A DNA stretch of 64,000 nucleotides from Streptomyces blattellae (GTDB lineage Bacteria > Actinomycetota > Actinomycetes > Streptomycetales > Streptomycetaceae): positions 214,642-278,641 of the forward strand of contig NZ_WJBG01000127.1 in the NCBI RefSeq assembly GCF_009709555.1, given 5' to 3'. Both the position numbers and the translations under genes were made by a program. Positions within the stretch are counted from its first letter, which is position 1. Every line of letters starts with the position of its first letter. Positions 14,969-23,678 of the stretch are shown here, piece after piece. The notes under the pieces are model-generated. The model was not told the origin of the DNA. It was given only the letters and a program-made list of their open reading frames with translations, and did not search any database.

Positions 14969-15205
14969 ATGCCGACCGCCTTGATGACCGACCGTGAGCG
15001 CACCGCCGTACAGGCCTATCTGCGACTGCTGCATACGGTGCGGGCGGCCTTCGACACCGCCGCCGGGCCGCCGGGCGGTGGCCGGCCGTTCGCCGTTCCG
15101 CCGTCCGTGCTGGCCGAGGCGGAGCAGGCGCTGGCGGAGGCGGGGCTCGCGGGCAACGAGGAGGAGTTCTTCCGGCTGTTGCAGAGCTGGTGCCCGGACT
15201 CCTGA
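14969..15205 (+). CDS. Small conserved-type hypothetical protein (78 aa)
   Basis: ATG with GGGGAGA 9 nt upstream. Two predicted helices (RERTAVQAYLRLLHTVRAAF and VLAEAEQALAEAGL) are separated by a Gly/Pro-rich linker, ending EEEFFRLLQSWCPDS. Acidic and soluble, with no known motif. It follows the HTH gene in the same direction and is convergent with the PPTase gene, ending 1 bp from it. Confidence 0.65.
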   Translation: MPTALMTDRERTAVQAYLRLLHTVRAAFDTAAGPPGGGRPFAVPPSVLAEAEQALAEAGLAGNEEEFFRLLQSWCPDS

Positions 15206-15206
15206 C

Positions 15207-15890
15207 CTAGACCCGGGCCTCGTGGGGCACGGAGACGGCCGTCGCCACCAGGCCGCGTTGGACGGTCCAGCGGCCCGCGAAGTGCCCGAGCCGCCGCCCG
15301 CCGACGGACGGTCCGGGGACCAGCAGTTCGGCGCGGAAGGCGCCGGCCCACCGCTCCCCGGGCTCCGCGGAGATCTCGATGTCGGCCTCGGCGAAGTCCA
15401 GCCACTGCCGGGTGAGGGGGAACCACGCCTTGTAGACGGACTCCTTGGCGCTGAACAGGAGCCGGTCCCAGTGGATGTCCGGGCGGAGCACGGACAGGCT
15501 GGTCAGCCGGGGTCCCTCCGTGGGCAGGGACACGGCGGCCAGGACACCCTCGGGAAGCGGGTGATGGGGTTCGGCGTCGATGCCGATCGAGGCGAGGTCG
15601 GTGGCACGGACCAGTGCGGCGGCGTGGTAGCCCTCGCAGTGGGTCATGCTGCCGACCAGGCCGGCCGGCCAGCCCGGTGCGCCGCGTTCGCCGGGCAGGA
15701 CGGGCTGCGGCGGCACGCCGAGCTTCTCCATGGCGCGGCGGGCACAGGCCCGTACGGTGGCGAACTCACGGCGACGCTTGTCGACCGCCCGCGCGACGAC
15801 CGCCTCCTCCTCGGGGTACAGCGGCGCCGGCTCGTCGTCACCGTACGTCTCCACGGCCACCACCGAGGCGGGCAGCAGCTCATCGATCAC
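15207..15890 (-). CDS. 4'-phosphopantetheinyl transferase (Sfp/PptT type)
   Basis: 227 aa from GTG at 15890. It transfers phosphopantetheine from CoA to the Ser of carrier proteins (ACP/PCP). Diagnostic motifs are GIDAEPHHPL (Mg-binding Asp/Glu) and FSAKESVYKAWFP (KExxYK). The N-terminal block ERGAPGWPAGLVGSMTHCEGY is typical of the EntD/PptT group. The start lies 11 bp inside the metallophosphoesterase gene, so the two are coupled. S. coelicolor has a PPTase in the corresponding place (SCO6673, from memory). Confidence 0.92.
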   Translation of the reverse strand: MIDELLPASVVAVETYGDDEPAPLYPEEEAVVARAVDKRRREFATVRACARRAMEKLGVPPQPVLPGERGAPGWPAGLVGSMTHCEGYHAAALVRATDLASIGIDAEPHHPLPEGVLAAVSLPTEGPRLTSLSVLRPDIHWDRLLFSAKESVYKAWFPLTRQWLDFAEADIEISAEPGERWAGAFRAELLVPGPSVGGRRLGHFAGRWTVQRGLVATAVSVPHEARV

Positions 15891-16746
15891 CTGGCCCGAC
15901 CTCCCTGGGCAGTATGCGGCGCAACGCCCCCGGATCCTGGGGGCGTTTGCTCCATTCCCGCGGGTACCCCACGGACACCTCTTCGAAGCGGACACCGTCG
16001 TGCCAGGTCGTCCGCGGGATGTGCAGATGACCATAGACCATGGTCTCGACCCGGAATCTGCGGTGCCAGTCGGCGGTCAGCCCGGTGCCGCACCACATGG
16101 CGAACTCGGGGTACCACAGGACCTCCGTCGGGTGCCGGTCCAGCGGGTAGTGGTTGACCAGCACCGTCGGCAGGTCCTCGGGCAGTTCGGCGAGCCTGCG
16201 TTCGGTGGCCTCGACCCGGGCCCGGCACCAGGCGTCGCGGCTCGGGTAGGGGTCGGGGTGCAGCAGATACTCGTCGTTGCAGACGATCCCGGTTCCGTGC
16301 GCGTACGCCAGCCCCTCGTCCTTGGTGGCGCAGCCGGCCGGGAGGAACGAGTAGTCGTAGAGCAGGAACAACGGCGCCACGGCCACCGGGCCGCCGGGGC
16401 CGTCCCAGACGGGGTACGGGTCCTCGGGCGTGAGCACGCCGAGTTCGCGGCACACCTCGACGAGGTGGTCGTAGCGGGCGACGCCGCGCAGGGTGACGGG
16501 ATCCTTGGGGTGGGTCCACAGTTCGTGGTTGCCGGGGGCCCAGACGACCTTGCGGAAGCGGCCGGCGAGGGTCTCCAGGGCCCAGCGCACGTCGGAGACG
16601 GTCTCGGAGACGTCGCCGGCCACCAGGAGCCAGTCGTCGTCCGTGCCGGGGTGCATCTTCTCGACGAGGGCGCGGTTCTCCGGGTAGCTGATGTGCAGAT
16701 CGCTGATGGCCAGCAGTTGCCCGGCACCACCGCCCGTCGACGTCAC
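15880..16746 (-). CDS. Metallophosphoesterase, PptH-like (putative phosphopantetheinyl hydrolase)
   Basis: 288 aa from GTG at 16746, with GGAAGGGG upstream. All calcineurin-type metal motifs are present: ISDLHIS (DxH), VAGDVSE (GD), APGNHELW (GNHE), VLVNHYPL (H) and YGHLHIPR (GHLH). It overlaps the PPTase gene by 11 bp. In mycobacteria the PPTase PptT is co-transcribed with the metallophosphoesterase PptH, which removes phosphopantetheine from carrier proteins. The same pairing here makes that role likely but unproven. Confidence 0.85.
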   Translation of the reverse strand: MTSTGGGAGQLLAISDLHISYPENRALVEKMHPGTDDDWLLVAGDVSETVSDVRWALETLAGRFRKVVWAPGNHELWTHPKDPVTLRGVARYDHLVEVCRELGVLTPEDPYPVWDGPGGPVAVAPLFLLYDYSFLPAGCATKDEGLAYAHGTGIVCNDEYLLHPDPYPSRDAWCRARVEATERRLAELPEDLPTVLVNHYPLDRHPTEVLWYPEFAMWCGTGLTADWHRRFRVETMVYGHLHIPRTTWHDGVRFEEVSVGYPREWSKRPQDPGALRRILPREVGPGDR

Positions 16747-17038
16747 CTGTTCGCCCCTTCCGCGCACGAATGGCTCCACGACAGCACATCCGCGGGGCCC
16801 CGGACAAGGCGGATCCCGGCGGCGGACAGTGCGGGCCGGCAGGCGACCATCGACCCGACGTGCACCATCGAGAATCCGTAACACGCATGTTGCACGCCAC
16901 ACCCCCGCGAACCCGTATGATCGCCCCAACACCACCACCACGAACTTCCCTTCAGCAGGGCAGTTTGGTGTTCCCTCCATTCGATAGGCCGGGCGCGGCC
17001 TGCTCCGCCGTGCCCGCGAACCGTGAAAGGCGGCCTGC

Positions 17039-18160
17039 ATGGTCTCTCGCGTACGCGTCTGGCTCAACCGCACGTACGCGGAGAACGTGTTCTTCATGGA
17101 TCAGCTGCGCCGAAATCCCAGTGATCGGGCCGTCGAGATCCATGCCACGCACGGGGACGCCGACTCCCCCGTGCTGGCCGCCGCCGACACCGCCGACGTC
17201 GAGCCGGAGGGCCTGTCCCCGGCCGCGTATGTCGAGTACGCCCTGGACCAGTGCGTACGCCGTGGCATCGACGTGTTCGTGCCCCGTATGCAGCAGGCGG
17301 CGATCGTGGCGCACCGCTCCGAGTTCGAGGCGGTCGGCACGGCGGTGCTCGCGCCGCCGCCCGAGGCCGTGGCCGTCTTCCAGGACAAGGTGATCGCGTA
17401 CGAGGCGGTCGAGGCGATCGGGGTGCCGGTGCCGCCGTGGTGGCGGGTGCGGTCGGCGGACGAACTCGTCGCCGCCGTCGAGGAGTTGGAGGCGGGCGGC
17501 CACAAGGCGTGCTTCAAGCCGGCGTCCGGCGCGGGCGGGGTCGGCTTCCGCAACATCACGCGCGCCCCGTTCTCGATGATGCACCTGACCGGGTTCCCGA
17601 GTTCGTACGTCCCGCTCGACCTGGTCGTGCAGGCGGTGCGGCAGGCCGACGAGCCGGTGGACTGGCTGGTGATGCCGCGCCTGGAGCAGCCGGAGGTGTC
17701 GGTGGACTGCCTCACCGGGCCCGACAACCGGATCCGGCTGTCGGTGGGCCGCACGAAGGACGGCCGCCGGCGCGGGTTCACTCTGCACGAGCAGTGGCTG
17801 GAGCCGGCGCGGGCGATCGCGGAGGGGTTCGGGCTGCACTATCTCTCCAACATCCAGTTTCGGATGTTCGGGGACACACCGGTTCTGATGGATGTCAACA
17901 CGCGTCCGGCGGGCGGGCTGCATCAGCTGTCGCTGTGCGGGGTCAACGCGCCCTGGGCGGCCGTCCAGTTGGCACTGGGTGAGGATCCGGGTGAAATGGT
18001 TCCGCCGTTCCTCGGGCAGGACTACACGGTGGTGTCGGGGCCGCGGCCGTTGCGGGCGGTGTCGCTGCCGCACCAGAGGGTCGAGGAGTCGGCGCCGGTG
18101 CCTGCGGCGCCTGCGCCGGTCGACTCCGTCGAGGTGACGGCTGAGGCGCTGCCGCTGTAG
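17039..18160 (+). CDS. ATP-grasp domain protein
   Basis: 373 aa. N-terminal Rossmann-like part (RVRVWLNRTYAENVFFMDQL), then the ATP-grasp core: DKVIAYEAVEAIGVPVP, CFKPASGAGGVGFRNI (nucleotide loop), DWLVMPRLEQPEVSVDCL and the metal-binding end IQFRMFGDTPVLMDVNTRPAGG. It probably forms an acyl-phosphate and ligates an amine or thiol; the substrate is not deducible. A Pro/Ala-rich tail ends the protein. It is divergent from the PptH-like gene across a 292-bp promoter region. Confidence 0.85.
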   Translation: MVSRVRVWLNRTYAENVFFMDQLRRNPSDRAVEIHATHGDADSPVLAAADTADVEPEGLSPAAYVEYALDQCVRRGIDVFVPRMQQAAIVAHRSEFEAVGTAVLAPPPEAVAVFQDKVIAYEAVEAIGVPVPPWWRVRSADELVAAVEELEAGGHKACFKPASGAGGVGFRNITRAPFSMMHLTGFPSSYVPLDLVVQAVRQADEPVDWLVMPRLEQPEVSVDCLTGPDNRIRLSVGRTKDGRRRGFTLHEQWLEPARAIAEGFGLHYLSNIQFRMFGDTPVLMDVNTRPAGGLHQLSLCGVNAPWAAVQLALGEDPGEMVPPFLGQDYTVVSGPRPLRAVSLPHQRVEESAPVPAAPAPVDSVEVTAEALPL

Positions 18161-18170
18161 GCCGTCTGCC

Positions 18171-18200
18171 GGGCGCGAGTCTTCGTGGTTGCTCGCGCCC
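18171..18200. terminator. Hairpin between convergent ATP-grasp and sulfotransferase genes
   Basis: GGGCGCGAG (18171-18179) pairs perfectly with CTCGCGCCC (18192-18200), 12-nt loop, no T-tract. It is in the right place for a bidirectional terminator. Confidence 0.6.
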
Positions 18201-18221
18201 ACGCGGGCGGCCCAGGTCTGC

Positions 18222-19106
18222 TCAGACCTCGTACCCCCACGCCTGCGCGATCTCCTTCAGGCGCGGCGCGAGTTCGGCCGTGGGGTCGGCGGTGCGGGCG
18301 GGCTGGATGCGGCCCGACTTGATGGTGCTGCTCCAGTCGCCGAGCTGGGGGCGGAAGGTGCCGTGGTCGTTGTTGCCGTAGTCGAGCATGGTGCGCTCCC
18401 ACTCGACGCCGAGGTAGTCGCACACGGCGCGGGTGGCCTTCTCCGGTTCGGCGGTGAGTTCCTCGTACCGGACGATGTGCGCGTTCCGGATGCTCTGCCG
18501 CGCCTCCTCCAGCTTCTCCGAGTAGTTGAGCACCTCGGCGAGGATGGCCTCGTGGTCGGGTTCCTTGCGGCGGTCGGTCAGGGACGCGACGATCGCGCCC
18601 GGGTGGCGCAGCAGCAGGATGTAGCGGGCGCCCGGCCAACATCGTTCCAGCCGGGGCCAGATGAGGGTGTTCGGCGGCGTCTTGTCGACGATGACGTCCT
18701 TGCCGCTGCGGGTCAGCTCCAGGTGCAGGACCCGGTCCCACAGCAGGTGCTCCAGCTCGATCTTGTCGAGTTCCAGCGCCTTCATGGCGTCCGCGGTGAA
18801 GCTGCGGGTCAACTGGACGTGAACCGTGCGCAGATGCATCTCGTGCGGGGCGCGGATCCGGCTGTGGCTGTTCAGCAGCACCCGCAGCAGGGTCGAGCCG
18901 GAGCGCACCGAGGACAGCACGAAGACCGGCGACTCCACCAGCCGCGGGGCGAGCGGAGCGACGTATGCCGGCTGCTTGGGCTTCGCGGCGGGCCGGGGGG
19001 CGGGAATGGCGTCCAGGGGCCGACGCGGCGGGCTGACCGCCTGCATCATCAGCCTCCCCCGGCGCTTCAGCCCCTTGCCGATCGCTGACTTACGCGAGTC
19101 TCCCAC
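18222..19106 (-). CDS. Sulfotransferase family protein
   Basis: 294 aa from GTG at 19106 (GAAAGG 8 nt upstream). The PAPS 5'-phosphosulfate loop is VLSSVRSGSTLLRVLLNSH (~63-81). The 3'-phosphate region includes YILLLRHPGAIVASL, and a later YEELTAEPEKATRAVCDYLGVEW block is typical of Sulfotransfer_3 proteins. The N-terminal ~55 residues are basic and Pro-rich. The acceptor is unknown. It is convergent with the ATP-grasp gene and upstream of the glycosidase block, which also contains a sulfatase further on. Confidence 0.85.
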   Translation of the reverse strand: MGDSRKSAIGKGLKRRGRLMMQAVSPPRRPLDAIPAPRPAAKPKQPAYVAPLAPRLVESPVFVLSSVRSGSTLLRVLLNSHSRIRAPHEMHLRTVHVQLTRSFTADAMKALELDKIELEHLLWDRVLHLELTRSGKDVIVDKTPPNTLIWPRLERCWPGARYILLLRHPGAIVASLTDRRKEPDHEAILAEVLNYSEKLEEARQSIRNAHIVRYEELTAEPEKATRAVCDYLGVEWERTMLDYGNNDHGTFRPQLGDWSSTIKSGRIQPARTADPTAELAPRLKEIAQAWGYEV

Positions 19107-19276
19107 CGCGACACCTTTCTCGTACGCCTTACCCGGGCATCTCACGGGCAGTATGCAAACTCCAGGTGTCCGGCAGGCAAAGTGCCAGCTCACGGACACC
19201 GGGTTTTCGGACGTGACCAGGCACTTTACTGCTTCCTTAAATCTTCGTGGGAGTTGGGGCCACAACGCCTTCACGA

Positions 19277-20527
19277 TCAGAAACGTCCAGCCCCCCGGTA
19301 CAGCTCCAGCTCGCCGTCCAGTTCGACGGCGAGGACCGTGGCATGCGGGTCGAGGTCCGCCGCGGCGGGGGGTTCGATCCACAGCACACCCGGCGTTTCG
19401 TGCAGCCCTCCGGTGACCCGGTGGGCCAGTTCGGTGCCGCCGCCGAGCACGGTGACCCGGCGCACGGAGCCGAGCAGACCGCGTACGTTGATCTCGTTGC
19501 GCGGGGCGTCGAAGAGGATGAGGTACAGCGTGCGGCGGTCCTTGGAGAGGGTGCTCGGGCCGTAGTGGTGGCCGGCGGGCAGCCCTCGTACGGTGCCGTA
19601 CACCGCCTCCGCGTGCTTGGCGATCCAGTCGCCGAGCCCTTCGAGGCGCTCGACCTGCTCCCGCGGGATCGTGCCGTCCTCCCTGGGCCCGACGCTGAGG
19701 AGCAGGTTGCCGCCTGAGCCGACCGTCTCGGTGAAGTAGCGGATCAGCTGGTCGACCGACTTGTGGTTGTGGTCGTGGTGCTGGTGACCCCAGGAGTCGT
19801 TGATCGTCAGGCAGAGCTCCCAGGGGCCCTCGGGCGGGACGACCGGGGCGCCCTGTTCGGGGGTCGCGTAGTCGCCCTCGCTGAGCATGCGGGCGTTGAA
19901 CACGACGTCCGGCACCTCGGAGCGGATCAGCGCGGCCAGTTCGGGTATGCGCCACTGCTCCTCGCTGCGGTCCCACTCCCCGTCGAACCACAGCAGGTCC
20001 GGCTGGTAGCGGGAGGTCAGCTCGCGGATCTGGCCGTCCCGGTAGGCGAGGAAGCGTTCCCAGGCGTCCAGGTCCTCGAACTCGGCCGCCACCTCGGAGT
20101 AGCGGTTGTCCTCCAGCTCCGGCGGACGGCCCGGCTTGCGCGTGGAGGCGTAGTCGGGATGGCTCCAGTCGGAGTGCGAGTAGTAGAGGCCGACCTTGAG
20201 GCCCTGCTCGCGCATGGCGTCCGCGTAGCCGCGGATCAGGTCGCGGCCGACGTTCAGGTCGCCGTGGGCGGTGTCCCACAGGGCGACGCCGTCGTGGTGC
20301 CGGCTGGTCAGGACGGCGTACTTGGCGCCGGCCCGGGCGAACAGCTTGGCCCAGTCCCGCGGCTCGTACCGGGAGGCGGTGAAGCGGTCGAACTGGGACA
20401 TGTAGGTGTCGTACGGGACGATGTCGTCGTAGAACGACCAGGACTCCTGGACGCCGTCCACCGCGTAGATCCCCCAGTGCACGAAGATCCCCAGCTTGGC
20501 GTCGGAGAACCACTGCTGCATCGGCAC
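19277..20527 (-). CDS. Alpha-L-fucosidase (GH29)
   Basis: 416 aa. A GTG at 20527 (AGGAG 6 nt upstream) reads VPMQQWFSDAKLGIFVHWGIY. GH29 features are WFSDAKLGIFVHWG, YAVLTSRHHDGVALWD, GLYYSHSDW and QPDLLWFDGEWD, which carries the catalytic Asp nucleophile. No signal peptide, so it is cytoplasmic and acts on imported oligosaccharides. The gene starts 2 nt after the stop of the GH38 gene, implying translational coupling. Confidence 0.9.
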   Translation of the reverse strand: MPMQQWFSDAKLGIFVHWGIYAVDGVQESWSFYDDIVPYDTYMSQFDRFTASRYEPRDWAKLFARAGAKYAVLTSRHHDGVALWDTAHGDLNVGRDLIRGYADAMREQGLKVGLYYSHSDWSHPDYASTRKPGRPPELEDNRYSEVAAEFEDLDAWERFLAYRDGQIRELTSRYQPDLLWFDGEWDRSEEQWRIPELAALIRSEVPDVVFNARMLSEGDYATPEQGAPVVPPEGPWELCLTINDSWGHQHHDHNHKSVDQLIRYFTETVGSGGNLLLSVGPREDGTIPREQVERLEGLGDWIAKHAEAVYGTVRGLPAGHHYGPSTLSKDRRTLYLILFDAPRNEINVRGLLGSVRRVTVLGGGTELAHRVTGGLHETPGVLWIEPPAAADLDPHATVLAVELDGELELYRGAGRF

Positions 20528-20529
20528 GG

Positions 20530-23500
20530 CTAGCTCCTGCTCAGGCGGAGGGTCAGGATCTGGAAGGGACGCAGTCCGACACGGACGGCTCCGTCCACGA
20601 CGTCCACGGCATCCGCGAGGTCCCCGTCCGACAGCGGGCGTTCGAGCAGGTCGGTGACCTGGGCGCCGGCCAGTGGGAAGCCGGTGCGCAGGACGCCCTG
20701 GGCCCGGCCGCCGCGGGACTCGTAGAGCCGTACGACGACGTCGCCGGACCGGTCGTCGGCGAGCTTGACCGCCTCGATGGTCACGCCGTCGCCGTCCACG
20801 GAGACGACCGGCTCGGGTGCGCCCGCCGCGTCCGCCACGCGCAGCGGGAGGTTGAGGGCGTAGCCCTCGGCGACGGCGTCCTCGATGGTCGCGCCGGGCA
20901 GCAGCGCGTAGGTGAAGCGGTGGCGGCCCTGGTCGGCCTCCGGGTCCGGGATGCGCGGGGCGCGGACCAGGCTGAGGCGGACCGTGGTCGTCGTACCTCC
21001 CCCAGCCTCCGGCCGGGGGGACCCCCATCTCGCTTCGCTCGCCTCGCGGACCGTGCGGGACACGTCGTGGCCGTACGTCGAGTCGTTGATGACGGCGACG
21101 CCGTAGCCGGGCTCCGCGATGTGCACCCAGCGGTGGCCGGACACCTCGAAGCGGGCCGCCTCCCAGCTGGTGTTGGTGTGCGTGGGGCGCTGGATGTGGC
21201 CGTAGGCGATCTCGGCGGAGGAGTGCGGTGCCCTGATGTCCACCGGGAAGCCGGCCTTGAGGAACTTCTCCGCCTCGTGCCAGTCGATGTCCGTCTCGAA
21301 GTCGATGCGGGGGCTGCCGGCCCGGAGTGTGATCGTCTGGGTGATGGTCGAGCCGTTGCCGAAGGGCCGCACGACACGGACCGCGCCGACCAGCGGGTCC
21401 TGCTCGACGACCGTGATCTCCGAGGCGTCCAGCAGGTCCTTGTAGCGGTTCTTGTAGTGCTTGTCGACGTCCCAGGCGTCCCAGTAGTTGGGCAGGTCGG
21501 TGTGCAGGCGGAGCAGGTTGCCCGCGCCGGCGAGGACTTCACGGTCCGCCCGCAGGTCGCGGACGGACGCCAGTGTTCCGTCCTGCGCCACCGTCACGCG
21601 CACGAGTCCGTTGTCGAGGACGCGGCCCTCGACCGTCACCGGCTGCGGGGGCTCGGCGGCGGCGAGCGGCGCGCTGCCGCCCGCCGGCACCTCCACGTAG
21701 ACCGGCCCGTCGGCCGCGCGCAGCACCTCGGAGCGGTCGTACGGACTCGTGTTGTACACCCGGGCTCCGCCGCCGCCCAGGGCGGCCACCGCCTCCCGCG
21801 TCAGCGCCTCCAGTTCCTCGGCCACCCGGGCGTACTCCGCCTCGGCCTCCCGGTGCACCCAGGCGATCGACGACCCCGGCAGGATGTCGTGGAACTGGTG
21901 GAGGAGGACCGTCTTCCACAGCCGGTCCAGCCGCTCGTACGGGTAGGTGTAGCCCGGCGCGTGCAGTGCCGCCGTCGTCGCCCACAACTCGGCCTCGCGG
22001 AGCCTGTGTTCGGAGCGGCGGTTGCCCTGCTTGGTGCGGGCCTGGGAGGTGTACGTGGCGCGGTGCAGCTCCAGGTACAGCTCGCCGACCCAGACGGGGG
22101 CGTCGGGGTACTCCTCGCGGGCCTTGGCGAAGAAGTCGTCGGGGTGCTCGACGACGACCTTCGGCGAGCCCTCCAGGTCGGCCAGCCTGCGCGCCCGTTC
22201 CATGATCTCGCGGGTGGGGCCGCCACCGCCGTCGCCCCAGCCGAAGGGGGCCAGGGAGCGGGTGGCACCGCCCTTCTCGGCGTAGTTGCGGACGGCGCGG
22301 GACATCTCCTCGCCGCTGAAGCGGGCGTTATAGGTGTCGACCGGCGGGAAGTGGGTGAAGATGCGGGTGCCGTCGATGCCCTCCCACCAGAAGGTGTGGT
22401 GGGGGAATTTGTTGGTCTGGTTCCAGGAGATCTTCTGGGTGAGGAACCACTCGTTACCGGCGAGCTTGGCGAGCTGCGGGTAGGCCGCGGTGTAGCCGAA
22501 GGAGTCCGGCAGCCACACGCCCTTGGTCTCGACGCCGAAGTGCTCCATGAAGAACCGCTTGCCGTGGACGAACTGCCGGGCGACCGCCTCGCCGCCGGGC
22601 AGGTTGCCGTCGGCCTCCACCCACATGCCGCCGACGGGAGCCCACTGGCCCTTCTTCACCGACTCCTGGATCCGCGCCCACACCCGCGGGTAATTGTCGC
22701 GCACCCATTCGTACTGCTGGGCCTGCGAGCAGGCGAAGACGAAGTCCTCGTACTCGTCGGCGAGCGCGGTGACGTTGGAGAAGGTACGCGACGTCTTGCG
22801 CTTGGTCTCGCGGATGGGCCACAGCCAGGCGGAGTCGATGTGCGCGTGGCCGACGCCGGAGACCACGTGTGCGCTGGCGTTCGCGGGCTTGGACAGCACG
22901 GGCCGCAGCGCGGCGCGCACCTGAGCCGCCGAGCCGGACACGTCGTCGAGGTCGAGCAGGTCCATCGCCCGGTCCAGGGCGTGCGCGATCTCGTGGCGGC
23001 GCGGGTCGTGCTCGCCCAGCTCCAGCATCAGCTCGCGCAGCACCTCCACGTCCAGGTCGAGGTGGAAGACCTCCTCGTCGAGGACGGCGAGGCCGGCTCG
23101 CCGGAAGGTGTAGAGCGGCTTGTCGCCGGCGGTCAGGACATCGCCGAGCAGCGTCGGGGCGGCGAACTCGTTCGCGAGGATGTCCGGGTTGGAGGCCGCC
23201 TCCACCAGGTAGTCGATCTGCTCACCGCCGGTCGCCGGGTTGGCGATGGGCACGTACTGGTTGAGCGGGTTGACCGCCTTCAGCGGTGTGCCGTCCGCGA
23301 GGTGGACCAGCGCCTCGGCCTGGTTGCCGGGCCAGTCCCCGACGAAGCCGAGGTCGATGACCGCCTCGACGCGCTTGCCGGCCCACTCGGCGGGCACCTG
23401 CCCGCGCATCCGGAACCAGGTCGTGCCCCATGGCGGGCCCCACGGGGTGTCCATCGCGAAGGGAGCGTAGGCGGCGGCCGCCGCCTCCTCGAAGGAGACC

Positions 23501-23625
23501 GGCTCGCCCGGTGCCTGCCAGGCCTCGACCTCGAACGGCACGGTGGCCGCGTAGACCGCGGTCTTGATGCGCTGGTCGTGAAGGCGCTGGACGCGCTCTT
23601 CGATCCGTTGGCGTTCGTCGTGCAT
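20530..23625 (-). CDS. Alpha-mannosidase (GH38)
   Basis: 1031 aa. ATG with GGAG 7 nt upstream. GH38 signature residues are VGHAHIDSAWLWPIRETKRK (Zn-binding His/Asp), MWVEADGNLPGGEAVARQFVHG and WLPDSFGYTAAYPQL. The middle and C-terminal beta domains are complete. It has no signal peptide and is presumably cytoplasmic. It is first in a pair with the fucosidase and lies downstream of the GH4 gene (53-bp gap). Acts on alpha-mannosides, probably from N-glycans or mannans. Confidence 0.93.
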   Translation of the reverse strand: MHDERQRIEERVQRLHDQRIKTAVYAATVPFEVEAWQAPGEPVSFEEAAAAAYAPFAMDTPWGPPWGTTWFRMRGQVPAEWAGKRVEAVIDLGFVGDWPGNQAEALVHLADGTPLKAVNPLNQYVPIANPATGGEQIDYLVEAASNPDILANEFAAPTLLGDVLTAGDKPLYTFRRAGLAVLDEEVFHLDLDVEVLRELMLELGEHDPRRHEIAHALDRAMDLLDLDDVSGSAAQVRAALRPVLSKPANASAHVVSGVGHAHIDSAWLWPIRETKRKTSRTFSNVTALADEYEDFVFACSQAQQYEWVRDNYPRVWARIQESVKKGQWAPVGGMWVEADGNLPGGEAVARQFVHGKRFFMEHFGVETKGVWLPDSFGYTAAYPQLAKLAGNEWFLTQKISWNQTNKFPHHTFWWEGIDGTRIFTHFPPVDTYNARFSGEEMSRAVRNYAEKGGATRSLAPFGWGDGGGGPTREIMERARRLADLEGSPKVVVEHPDDFFAKAREEYPDAPVWVGELYLELHRATYTSQARTKQGNRRSEHRLREAELWATTAALHAPGYTYPYERLDRLWKTVLLHQFHDILPGSSIAWVHREAEAEYARVAEELEALTREAVAALGGGGARVYNTSPYDRSEVLRAADGPVYVEVPAGGSAPLAAAEPPQPVTVEGRVLDNGLVRVTVAQDGTLASVRDLRADREVLAGAGNLLRLHTDLPNYWDAWDVDKHYKNRYKDLLDASEITVVEQDPLVGAVRVVRPFGNGSTITQTITLRAGSPRIDFETDIDWHEAEKFLKAGFPVDIRAPHSSAEIAYGHIQRPTHTNTSWEAARFEVSGHRWVHIAEPGYGVAVINDSTYGHDVSRTVREASEARWGSPRPEAGGGTTTTVRLSLVRAPRIPDPEADQGRHRFTYALLPGATIEDAVAEGYALNLPLRVADAAGAPEPVVSVDGDGVTIEAVKLADDRSGDVVVRLYESRGGRAQGVLRTGFPLAGAQVTDLLERPLSDGDLADAVDVVDGAVRVGLRPFQILTLRLSRS

Positions 23626-23678
23626 CAGAGTCTCCAGAGAGCTTGCGGGGAGATGAAGAGTCTGCCGGGAAAGCGCGC

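Noticed and set aside
16886..16921. TTGCAC ... TATGAT as a promoter for the ATP-grasp gene
   Set aside because: The spacing between the hexamers is about 20 bp, too long for a standard sigma-70-type promoter. Not listed as a feature.
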